64,000 nt of DNA, from contig CM071590.1 in NCBI GenBank assembly GCA_036429605.1, positions 6,386,001-6,450,000 on the forward strand. Reading direction: 5' to 3'. Shown here one piece after another: positions 43,343 to 53,978 of the stretch. Position numbers and translations under genes: made by a program. The DNA is from Cladobotryum mycophilum (taxonomy: Eukaryota > Ascomycota > Sordariomycetes > Hypocreales > Hypocreaceae). Within the stretch, counting starts at the first letter, position 1. Each line of letters opens with the position of its first letter. The notes beneath the pieces were generated by a model that worked only from the letters and a program-made list of their open reading frames with translations, did no database searches and was not told where the DNA came from.

Positions 43343-46300
43343 GATGATGGTTTGTGAGGGGTATCGTGAGTGATGTCAAAGAGGGCTGCAGTCGTGTTAC
43401 TGCAGAGGCGGTTTTATCGTTGTATAAGAGGAACTCCAGTGTAGAATTGGAGTCAGTGATGTAGACGAAGATGGATTGACTTGATTCAAGTGGAAGAAGT
43501 TGAATTGAGAACGTTGAAGACGATGATGAAGATGGAGATGGGATCAACAGAGGGGGATCGTCAAGGAGGAGAGAAAGAGGAGAGCTTTATATAAACTTTG
43601 ATGGTGCCTGCCCACCTGGGGAAGAAGAGAGATGTATGGATTTGAATTGATGGGGCAGGTGGAAGGGGGTGTGGGTGCCAATGACGATCGTTGCAGCTTC
43701 CATTGCACGCAAGGGAGTAAGGTAGGTAGGTGCACTAAGGTAAGGAAGGAGGTACCTCTTGAGATACATCAAAACTTGTACCTTGCATTCTCGTCCACCA
43801 GGAAGACATCGGTCAGACGTCGATGGGAGGAGAACTCTCTGTTGTACATTTAGAACGCATCCGTTTAGCCACCGCCGCAAGGCATGTCCCCCCTAAGCCT
43901 CGCTGAGCCAAAAACTCGGGGGGTCCACAAGGTATGGGAGTGGAACCTTCTTTGTGGGGCCTTGCTAACCTATGGAGTGAATGCGATACAGGTGATACAT
44001 CCACTGCCCTCTTGGTTGCTCCATACATGTGACAAACCGTCCTGTCCGACTGTGTCATGATTGCATTTATCCATCAGCTTTGGTGCCAATCTTGACTGTA
44101 TTGGGAGGTCCAAGAGAGGTCCTCCTCCCCTCCCTACCTCGCCTGTAAACAAGGCCGACGGCAGCGCTGTTAGGACCCTGTTAGGGGGTGTGGATAATCA
44201 GCAAGCCCCGAGGTTTTAGCCAGTGGTGAGAAAGCAAAAAGGTGCAAACTTCCATGGAACGAACAACAGGAGGAAAAGGGCCAAGGCACAGAGAAAAAAG
44301 GAATCCGGTGCAGGTCGACGTCTTTCTGCTTCTTCCCTTACGGTGACTCCACTTCGGCTCCGTGCTTGGTGGCCCCTCCGTCAGAGATTAGGGACGCTTC
44401 AAGGCACGCATCCTCCCCCAATCCTGGCTGGCAAAAAAAACGTCATCAAGACCACAAGTATGAGACAGGTCTGAAAGGTTTGTGGCCACAAGCGCTAGCT
44501 TCCACATTCTGGCCCAGGAACATGCTCCAAGTAACTGTCGATCCCATCCCATCCACAGGAAAGGGGAGGGGAAGGGGGAGTAAAGGAAAGGGATGCATGG
44601 GATGAGTGACATCAACGAAGCCGCGGGGTCGAAGCCATTCCCACGATTCGACGATGTGACTGCGCGGTTCGATTTTGTTTTGCTGATGGCATGTGCTTGC
44701 GTGATGTTTCCCCCCGAAACATTTTATGGAGATTTTTCTAGCTAATGCTCTTTTTCAGGTGATGATGCTATGGAGATGATGCTACTGGTCATCGGAATCT
44801 CTTGGGGAGGCATGCATTTGTTTAGCACTCACTGATAAGCCTCAGTCTGTCAAAACTTACAACATTCGTGGTGATTAGGGTGAGTAGAGGGGACATTTCA
44901 TCACTGACGATTTGACCCCTCATCCCTGAAGACACTGAAGAACCCGGCCAAGACATCCCAAGGGCGGACCCAAGACCCAAGACCCAAGGCTCCCCTCCCT
45001 CCCCTAAGCACAATCCGGGCTGGAAACATCCTTGAAGCCTACAGTACGGAGTATGAGCAGCGCACAAGCCACCAACCCCCCAAGAACGCAACAAGAGGGC
45101 CGATTGGACTGGGCGACCGCTACGACGACAGCGCTGGGCAGGGGTTTATAGGCGTAATGACGTATCGAACGCCCTGCCATCGCACGTTGCTGCTGCGCTG
45201 TTCCATGTGCAGGCAGGTAAAAGGTCGGGTCCTATTATCGTGAACCTGATTCGGGGACGCGGGATCGCTGACATGACGATGGTATCTCTTTTAGTAGGTA
45301 CTGCTCGTTTATTATTGAACGCATGCATGCATTGATTGATGATACAACGGTGCCGTTGCGGATTCATTGCAAAAACTGAGTAATAGAGCAACTGGTGTTT
45401 GTTTCAACCATCAGCCATCAACGTCAATGGCGGCCAACTTTTGAACTGACAGGTCTGTCTTTCATCCACCACCAACAACAATGTCCAAGCATCCAAGCAT
45501 CACAAGTATCCATTCCCTATCAAGTCAAGTTGACTCCATAACATAATCGTACCCTCTTTTTTAATCTATCGCCCTTGCGTTGTTCATGTACAAGTCGAGT
45601 AACGCTGGCATATTCTCAGGCCACCAAGAACAAAAAGCAGATAGATTACTATTACCCTTTCCCTCGTGGGTCCTCTCTCTCTCCCCAGTCGGGGTAATTC
45701 TTTGTCGTTTTTCAGTGGATACCCTGTTTTTTATGGAGTCGTCTTTTTACGACGCAGGGCGGGCGGAGCAATGGGCCCTCGTCAAGGCATGTTACATATG
45801 CATGCCTTTCTGGCCCATACCCCCGAGAAAGAGATTCGATAGGTCCAAGTCACGATGCCCGGCGACGTAAGAATGCATACATACAGTCAGTCTCTTGCTT
45901 GCGTTTGTGAAGGGGAGAGGCAACTTTTGGACACCGTATGTTTGGGAACAAAGGAGGTCAGTCCGTCTTTTTCTTCTTTCCCGTGTAATTCCGGTTTTAT
46001 TGCTGCCCGCATGACGAGAAAGGAGGAGGGGAGAAAAGGGAAACGAATCATTTTTTTTGTGGTCATCATCACAAGCCTTTTTTGGTTATGCTGTGCTGTG
46101 TCATTTTGCTATTCTTACTACGGAATACCTACTATTGATTACCCTGCGTCACTGGTGCTTGGTGTTATTAGGCTAGGGATGAACTTGTCCCTACCTGCAG
46201 GTGTCCATTCCGGCAACGAACGAACAGAAAAAGATGCCATCGTCAGAGTCCGTTTTTACTACAATGGCCGAGTTGGTATGACATAATCTGCGTTCTGTTT

Positions 46301-47708
46301 TTCTATGCGTACCCAATCGAAGCATCGATCGATTTAATGCAATCCAGGGATGTATCTATCTACCAATAGCACCGAGCATCTTGACTAGAGAAAAGCTCCA
46401 GCTACTACTACTCTGCATATGATGGTAATAAACAAGGAACAGACTGTCGGCCGTCTCCATTCCTTACTCATGGCTCTGTGTGTGTATGTGTATGTGTGTG
46501 TGTATGCAAATAATTACTCAAAAAGGCGGTTGGTTTGACGATCGCATCAGAAAATGCCAAGCCCCATTATTATCATCTGAGACGGCCCGAGTAATAAGTA
46601 CTTGTAGCAGTAGTAGTAGCAGTAGCAGTAGGAGTAGTATTTATTATTACTATTTTGCGCCTTTTTTATGTATCGTATTATCGTGGGTTGTTTGGTTTGG
46701 TTTGGATTTGGTAGGTTATCGTTTGACTCACTCACTCACTCTTCACCTCGGTCGGAAGAGACCAGTAGACAAGGTACCCTCCTAGTATTTACCTCTACCA
46801 AGGGGTGGTGCCTCCGTACCTACAAAGTACGTGCACACAGATCGTGAGATGGGATCGGTGAAACATGCAAAAGCACCAAAAAAGAAAAGACTCCATAAAA
46901 ATCCCGAAAGGAAGGGGGGGATGGATTTATTCACCGCAAAAGGCAATTCGATAAGGAAGGAAATGATGATGATGATAATAATGATTCCACCTTCATAATT
47001 ATCTTTCCATCTTCTCTGGATAATTAAATACCAGATACCCAGTAGGTAAGTAAGTAAATGGGAGGTACTTGTGCAAGACGTTTTCAACAGGTAAATGCTG
47101 CCCCCCCCCCTAACGTTACCTCCATCAATGCTGGTCTAATGGTCATACCATTTCTTACATTCCGAAAACTGCAACTCCGTCCTTTTCGTTGGCCGTAAAA
47201 AAACCGCCGCCGCCAAAGGAAAAACCCCCCGGTCTTGTCCGTACAGACTCCACCGTTTCACCACCCACCACCACCACCACCACCAACCCACTGTGCACCA
47301 CTACCACCACCCACTACCACCACCATCGTTGGCTGCCTCCTTTGTATTCAACCCCCCCCCCGGAGTTTTTATTTTATTTCTCTCAAAGGGTGCATAAGAA
47401 TGACATGACTCTCTATTCCATATGTACATACCAGATGGGTGGTGTCCTCGCCTCGGTCTTGCGTGCCTGTTGATCTTGTGTTGCATTGAGTGAGACACGA
47501 ACCGATTTTTTGGGGACAAGAACCGTTTGTTGCTTCAAGCTTCAACACTGACTGTCACTCACTCACCTCCCATCTATCCATTATGAGAACGCCATCATGA
47601 ATAATGCCAAAATAATGAAAACCTCCGGATTAATTTAGTAAGAAAAGACGGGGTTGAAATGAATTCTCCGCCTCCCAATGAAGCGGGCTTTGTTTTTGAT
47701 AAGAGAGG
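43343..47708. other. Gene-poor region, 4.4 kb
   Basis: Upstream region of mannitol-1-phosphate dehydrogenase, then sequence without a supportable gene. The longest ORF (45855-46286, 143 aa, one hydrophobic stretch) has no recognisable family and no repeat-free start context. Microsatellites: GTGTAT (about 46475-46505), AGTAGT/AGTAGC (about 46607-46635), CACC/ACCACC (about 47260-47330) and C/G runs. Confidence 0.5.
43587..43596 (-). promoter_or_regulatory. Candidate TATA box of the mannitol-1-phosphate dehydrogenase gene
   Basis: TTTATATAAA lies about 245 bp upstream of the start codon, with a pyrimidine-rich stretch (coding-strand sense) between them, as in strongly expressed fungal genes. 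Positional inference. Confidence 0.5.
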
Positions 47709-47710
47709 TA

Positions 47711-47755
47711 ACGTATTCCATAAGCGAGTGTGCCACACAAGCGAGTGTGCCACCC
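47711..47755 (+). repeat. Left terminal inverted repeat of the Fot1-like element
   Basis: 45 bp, identical to the reverse complement of 49537-49581; similarity fades after GCCACCC. GC-rich compared with the element interior. Confidence 0.93.
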
Positions 47756-47869
47756 CTCACCACCTCGTGTAGAAAAAAAACAAAGTCAGCTCTTAACACT
47801 TCTCAATCTATATTAAATATCTAGTTATTATAATAGTATCAAAAGAAGATAATCATATCTTTTACTTAG

Positions 47870-49482
47870 TTATACTTTCTTACAGGTTCGCACATTATGG
47901 CCAGTCTTGCTACACTTACTACAGCGCGAAGCCTTCGTACAAGCAGACCCTCTTTACCGCCCCTCCTACTCAATTTGCTCATTTATATCCCTTTGATCCA
48001 ATTGATCGATTCCTTCTTGAACAGTAAGTATACCTCCAAGTCGTATACGAGTTTTTTTGCTCTACGGCGCTTACTTAATGCCTTATTTACTACACAAAGT
48101 TCAAAGACCTCTTCGCGTAAAAGTGCCACTTAATGCATAATTGCCATTATACCCTTTGCAAATTGATCAATTACAGTTAACATTATAGTTAGAGAGCTAT
48201 TTTAATAAGCAGAGATACAATTCTTTATATACTTTGACTATAAGATAACCTTATACACATTCTTTAGCGTTTTAGAGACCTAAGGCTATATAGGTTAAGG
48301 CAGTGTTTCCGGAGGTGTTAATGTTCATAACTCTATATTAAGCATTAAAAAAACACTCTACGGATTAAATGGTAATAGACTAGCTCCTTTAAAACCTCCT
48401 TTAATATTCTTCTTGTTAATCATAGTAAAAAATGTTATATAAAAGGCATAGAGAAACTCAAGCTTACTAATGTATATAATATGCATACACATTAACTTCT
48501 TAATTTATCGACCGTATATTTACTTTAATAGCCTAAAGTAACTAACATTTAATAGCTAAAAGAGATATAAGAAATAAGGAGGCATACAGACTATAATAAT
48601 CTTATGCTCTTTGTAATAGAGCTCAAATACCGTTAAGTAATAGCTCTTATAACCATTAAGAATAAGCATTCAATAAATCCCTTTCGTACGAGAAGCTGTA
48701 TAATAATCAAAATGCTTAATCCAATCTAAGCCAACCTTATTAATAGTCTAGCCATTCTCTATTATTATAATACACTAATCTACTAGAAGATTACACTCTC
48801 AATACCAATTCTCAAAATAATATTATACAGCAAGAATAATAAATAGCAGTATTACCCAACCCATTCCATTAATGCCTTAGATCATAGTTACCTATTCCCG
48901 ATTGCCAGGCTAAGATAATTTAGCCTTTATACAGCCTTCTAAAGTTATAACTACCATACCTAAAAAAATAATACCCATCATAAAACCAGTCTCATCAAAG
49001 TTATAAAGATCATCGTCAAAGACCCCATATTTAGCCTTAATATTCTATATAAGCTTAAACCAAGCGCTAATAAGTATTAGGTCTTCGCATTTAGCTCTTT
49101 AATAATTATATTTACAAGCCCAGCGTATACGAAACTTTAGTTAGCGTTTAACGAAGTTTAATGCCCAGTTTTTGCCAACTAATAGCGCATCGCGTACACG
49201 CAGTAGATAATTGGCCATTTCTTTAACACCACACAATCTAAGAGAAAATAATCGCGCAGATAGGTCGATTATATGCTCAAGTATAGTCTCTTTTTCTAAT
49301 TCTATAAGATTCATCGAATTGGCTCTTGTATCGCATCGTGAAGGCTATCTAGCGCAACGCTGACTTAAAGTCATGCGATTAACGTTATAGATCTTTTCTA
49401 CAGCTCTAAGACTTAAATCTAGGTCTTTTTTAAGAGCTTCAAGAGCCATAATAACTCTACTTTCATACGAAGGTAATGCCAT
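47870..49482 (-). pseudogene. Fot1/pogo-type transposase, multiply broken
   Basis: Reading begins at the ATG at 49482 (MALPSYESRVIMALEALKK), a helix-turn-helix N-terminus with LSLRAVEKIYNV. A TAG follows within about 50 codons. Further in-frame remnants: DLYNFDETGFMMG (first catalytic Asp kept), QPGNRE, GINGMGWV, FIILAV, NGWTINKVGLDWIKHFD, LILNGY (family LDGH; the Asp is now Asn and the His is Tyr), HKIIIVCMPPY and LLNVSYF. The C-terminus has a zinc-knuckle-like CSKCSKTGHNVRTC and TAA at 47872-47870. Many TAA/TAG stops replace Gln, Arg or Trp codons, as expected from transitions. It cannot make an active transposase. Confidence 0.9.
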
Positions 49483-49536
49483 TCAAGATCGTTGAGGAAT
49501 TTAACATATTGTGATAGAGGTAGATGTGGTGGTAGA

Positions 49537-49581
49537 GGGTGGCACACTCGCTTGTGTGGCACACTCGCTTATGGAATACGT
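49537..49581 (-). repeat. Right terminal inverted repeat of the Fot1-like element
   Basis: Perfect inverted copy of 47711-47755, followed directly by the TA duplication at 49582-49583. Confidence 0.93.
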
Positions 49582-49583
49582 TA

Positions 49584-50188
49584 TTTATTTGTTCCATGTT
49601 ATAGAGGGTACTGTACCTGTCACAGCCACTGTTCTTCGCTAAAGAGTCAGTCAATCGCTTTGACGTTAAGCTGTATCAGCTATAAACCACTCATACAACT
49701 TTCAACATGATTGCTACGCCCGCTACCCGTCATCCCCATGATTCCATCGTCAAACTCCTCTTCTCCATTCTCCATTCTCCATTCCCTCCTTCTCTAGCCA
49801 ATTCACGCTTTGATCTTCCTCTGTCTCATCCGCATCCCCGGACTCCCCGCATGTACCCGTGGCATCACCCACAATGATAAGCGACATCTCCGATACCCTC
49901 CTTCTCCCCCTACCTCTCTTCCAATCAGTGATATCCCAGCAGCCCCCCATCACGAACCGTTCCTCCCCGATACCCTCCTCTGCCGCTTGGACGGCTTTAC
50001 ATACTTGTACATTTCCCTTATCGTAGCCGCTTTGTCTCTCCAGCTCTCAAACAATCCAGACTCTCGTGGGGAATAGGACCCCTTGACTCTTTCTCACTAA
50101 ACCTGCAGAAGGTAAAAGTCTCGTTCTTCTAGGTACTAGAATGGAATACCCTGCATGAACGTCTTCCCGACCGACGGCGTTACAACAG

Positions 50189-50224
<36 letters not shown>

Positions 50225-51121
50225 AACATGCAACCCAAGCCTCCCTCATAAACCGGGCAGCAAACAGCAAATAGACAGACAAACTACAATCTCACAAGCA
50301 AACATGTCCCTTCATCCATACACAATCCCGCGATCCCCATTCACCTCTCACCCGCATGCAAATCTCACACCCCTTCCCCCTCCTGACCAGTCACCTTCTC
50401 CCCAGTGGCGCCCTCCCTCCCTCTCCCCATGGGCATGTGTGTGCATCCTGCACCCCATACGTCGCATGCAGAATGGAGCGACCACCACGGACGCCATCAT
50501 ACACATCACCACCCACATCAAACCAGAAGGAAAGAAAACAACTCGGCTTCAATGTTCCGTGACGCAGACGTGCATCAAAGCCCCTCCCCCGGGACATTTT
50601 GAGATGGTATTGTATGTCATAGTAAAACGACCTTCTTCCCGGATTCGGGTCAAATGCCAAATGCCACGCAGGAAACTTCGCGGAACCGAGGTAGGGGAGC
50701 AGGGGAGGGAGTCAGGCAATCAGGTTGCCTTTCCCTCGGATCGGCAGATCGCAAACTGCATTTGATAGCCCATGCATCTGATTCCTGCCCTGCCGTTGGT
50801 CGAGCACTCTATATACACTCATTAATTCGTCCACGATTATACAAAGGCCATAGTTGCATAACATGCGTAGTCTGTAAGCAAAAGACCTCATGCCACGTAA
50901 ATGTGCAGCACCAAGCGTATTCTTGTTTTATCAGTATTGAATTGCATTGGGAACCAAGTTCCATTTAACCGAATTATCTCATTGTACTTCTGCACCGTTT
51001 TTTTCTTCTCGTCCCTACAATGATGCTCGTAATTAAGTACTATTCATGTCGCCACAAAGGCGCCCTTTGCAGCATAGCCCACTACCACATAACCATACAT
51101 ACCCACTTCTCCCTTTCTTAA
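49584..51121. other. Intergenic, 1.5 kb
   Basis: Overlapping low-complexity ORFs on both strands (for example 50304-50765 and its antisense) have no protein character. It contains an (AC)n tract at 50190-50223. The 3' region of glucose-6-phosphate isomerase lies at the right end. Confidence 0.5.
50190..50223. repeat. (AC)n microsatellite
   Basis: About 17 AC dinucleotides, read directly. Confidence 0.95.
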
Positions 51122-52961
51122 TTAGATCTTGGCATAGGCCTTGAAAGCTCCAATGAGGCCGCCCGTCGAGGCATCGTGGCCCTCGCCGTTGCCTGGTTCG
51201 TCCAGCTCCTTGAGAATCTTCTTAGCGAGCACCTTGCCTAGCTCGACGCCCCACTGGTCGAAGCTGTTGATGTCCCAGATGGCTCCCTCAGTGAATGTCA
51301 GGTGCTCGTAATAGACAATGAGAGCACCAAGCTCAGCGGGGCCAATAACACCACCCACAAGGATGGATGTAGTTGGTCGGTTGCCAAGGAAGCGCTTGTG
51401 AGGTACCAGCTCATCAGGAGCACCCTCGGCCTTGACTTGGTCCTCAGTCTTGCCAACCATGAGTGCCTCGGCCTGGGCAAAGTAGTTGGAGGCAAGCATC
51501 TTCTGGTGAAGGTTGTCGGTAATGGGGTTGTGTGACTTGGCGGCAAGGATGAAGTCAGTGGGGATGAGCTTAGTGCCCTGGTGAACGAGCTGGAAGAAGG
51601 AGTGCTGAGCGTTGGTGCATGGTTCACCAAACAGGATAGGGCCTGGATAGGGTCAGTATCAAAATGCAGCAAAAGATATAATCAACATTATGGCTAGACT
51701 AACCAGTGGTGTACTTGGCTGCTGATCCGTCAGAAGTAATAGTCTTGCCATTGGACTCCATGGAGAGCTGCTGGAGGTAGGCAGGGAATCGGTGAAGGTA
51801 TTGGTCGAATCTGTAGAATCTCGTTAATGCTTGGTTCTTATTGATAAAATATGAGGTGAAATACTCACGGTGCGACCAGGTGAGTCTGAGCCTGGAAAAA
51901 GTCAGAGTACCAGACACTCAAGAGACCGCCAAGGACGGGGATGTTTTCCTTCAGGGGTGTCCCGCGGAAGTGCTTGTCCATGGCATGGGCGCCGCCCAGG
52001 AACTTGTGGAAGTTCTCAAAGCCAACGTAGAGAGCAACACTCAAGCCGATGGCGCTCCACACAGAGTAACGGCCACCGACCCAGCTTTCGAAGCCAAACA
52101 TGTTGGCCTTGTCAATACCAAACTTGGTGACTTCTTCCTCGTTGGTGGACAAGGCAGCAAAGTGCTTGGCAACTTCGCCCTTGCCATCGGTCTTCTCAAG
52201 GAACCAAGTCTTGGCAGTGTTGGCGTTGGTGGTCGTCTCAGCGGTGGTGAAGGTCTTGGAGGCGATCAGGAAGAGGGTGGTCTCGGGATCGGAGGCCTTG
52301 AGAGCCTCAGCCATGTGGGTGCCGTCAATGTTGGAGACGAAGTGGAGAGTCATGTCATCAGCACCGTAGTACTTGAGGGCCTCAGTGACCATGACAGGGC
52401 CGCTATTGACATGTTAGCATAAGAAAGTCAGTCAAAAAGGGGAGAGTTAGCCTTGACATACAGGTCAGAACCACCAATACCGACGTTGATAATGTTTGTC
52501 AACTTCTTGCCAGTGTAGCCCTTCCACTCGCCACTGCGGACCTGCTCAGAAAACTCCTTCATATGCTGGAGAACCTCGTTGACACCACCAGGGGTGTTCA
52601 TGACGTCGACACCGTCAACCTTCATGTCCCAGCCGCCGACATTGCGCAGGGCAGTGTGGTAGACAGCACGCTTCTCGGTAAAGTTGATCTTCTCACCAGC
52701 AAACATGGCATCACGCTTCTTTTCGAGGCCAGCCTGCTCGGCAAGCTTGACAAGCAAGTCGAGAGTCTCATCAGTCAAGAAGTTCTTGCTGAAATCGAAG
52801 AGAATATCAGCAGAAACGCCGTCGGACTTGAAAGTTCGGGAGTATTGGTTGAATCGTTCCGGGTTGGTGGCGAAAGCTTCCTTTAGAACAAACGTCTTGC
52901 CAATGCTTTCGCGGTGAGTCTGGAGCTCCGGCCAGGCGGGGAGGGTGTTTGCGGGAGCCAT
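51122..52961 (-). CDS. pgi1: Glucose-6-phosphate isomerase
   Basis: Interconverts glucose-6-phosphate and fructose-6-phosphate; cytosolic glycolysis and gluconeogenesis. Four exons: 52961-52462, 52402-51869, 51810-51704 and 51642-51122; introns of 58-61 bp with GT...AG and CTAAC-like branch sites. Predicted 553 aa, the usual size. Hallmarks: NVGIGGSDLGPVMV across intron 1, FVSNIDGTHMAE, LFLIASKTFTTAET, FGFESWVGGRYSVWSAIG (PGI signature region), QLSMESNGK, LFGEPCTNAQHSFFQLVHQGTK (in parts; active-site Glu and His) and INSFDQWGVELGK near the C-terminus. Frame intact. Confidence 0.97.
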
Positions 52962-53978
52962 TGTGTTGATTGAAGTCGTTGGGTATCACTAGCCAGGGAC
53001 AAATGTTAGTTTGAGATGAGCGTCAAGTTGGAAAGTCTGTGTCCCAGTGATGGTGGACGCTATTATATATGTGGGATAGAAATCTATAGTTTGTTGTTGA
53101 AGAGAGGGGCAGGGATCGGAATGATCGGATTGTACGGAGTATGGCGGGGTTGTCGCCGGAGAGAGCTTGTTTGTTGACGGTGGTACGGAGATTGGCATTG
53201 ACATTGAGATTGACATTGAAACTTACAGCTCAATTACAGCAAAGGTGGTGTATCAAAGCAGCCAGCCTGTCCAAGGTGGGAGAAGTGAGGGGATGTTTGG
53301 TGTTGAAATATCTCAGCAAGAGGTTGTTGGAGAGAAGGGAGAAAAGAAGCAGAAGCAGAAGTAGAAGCTCCAGTTCCTGCCGTTGTTCGGTTCCAGCTTG
53401 TTGGGAAAGAAAGCTCCAACCTGCCCCTCATTCCAACTGCCCAAATTTTGCTGCAATGACCTCACTGCTGTAGCAACCCCACCCCGCCTCGCCTCGCTAG
53501 AAGCTTAGAAGCTGGTTACCAAATCAACACCAATGCTCGATATTTTCACCACCTCATATTACCTACGTCTTGTACATGGATGAGGTGGCTGCTTACGTTG
53601 TCATTATCCAATCTGTTCAATTCTTACAGAAATATTATCAATCGTTCACGAGATTTTATTTGTATTTCTAGTGGTATGACAAAATTCACCGTTAAGACCT
53701 ATTGACACCACCACTCGCTGCATATTGATGGAGGTGTTTTCCATGACTGTGAAAACAGCCAACCTTTTAACCATCGATCTGGCCATACAAGAAGGACCCT
53801 GTACTCCGAATACGAGGAATCGTCAGCAGCGGCATCTTGTTTAGGAGTTACTGGTGGATCTTGGACACTGGCTGCATCAACTCGATAAGCTTATTTTATT
53901 CCCAAACGACATCGCTGAAACTATGACTAACCATTCCCAGACACCAAAAACGGACAAATAGCTTCCAAGTCTTTCCAA
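52962..53978. other. Upstream region of glucose-6-phosphate isomerase and 3' region of the monooxygenase gene
   Basis: A TATATAAT-like motif (minus strand, about 53063-53072) lies about 105 bp upstream of the isomerase ATG. A TTGACA/TTGAGA-type short repeat lies at about 53193-53220. No supported gene. Confidence 0.45.

Larger units (their letters stand above)
47711..49581 (-). mobile_element. Degenerate Fot1/pogo-type (Tc1/mariner superfamily) DNA transposon
   Basis: 1871-bp element. Its ends are perfect 45-bp inverted repeats (ACGTATTCCATAAGCG...; 47711-47755 and 49537-49581), flanked by TA on both sides (47709-47710 and 49582-49583), the target duplication expected of this superfamily. 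Each repeat contains two tandem copies of AAGCGAGTGTGCCAC. The interior is strongly AT-rich and encodes, on the minus strand, a broken transposase of the Fot1/pogo type. The AT drift and stop codons fit RIP-like C-to-T decay. Confidence 0.92.

Noticed and set aside
45855..46286. 143-aa plus-strand ORF with one hydrophobic stretch
   Set aside because: No recognisable family, and the surrounding sequence is low in complexity. It could not be supported beyond being open.
47897..48133. Plus-strand 78-aa ORF inside the transposon
   Set aside because: It is antisense to the zinc-knuckle C-terminus of the degenerate transposase, which explains its composition.
51841..52422. 193-aa plus-strand ORF antisense to glucose-6-phosphate isomerase
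   Set aside because: Shadow of a strongly codon-biased exon; no motif of its own. The similar ORF 42554-43144 opposite mannitol-1-phosphate dehydrogenase is rejected for the same reason.
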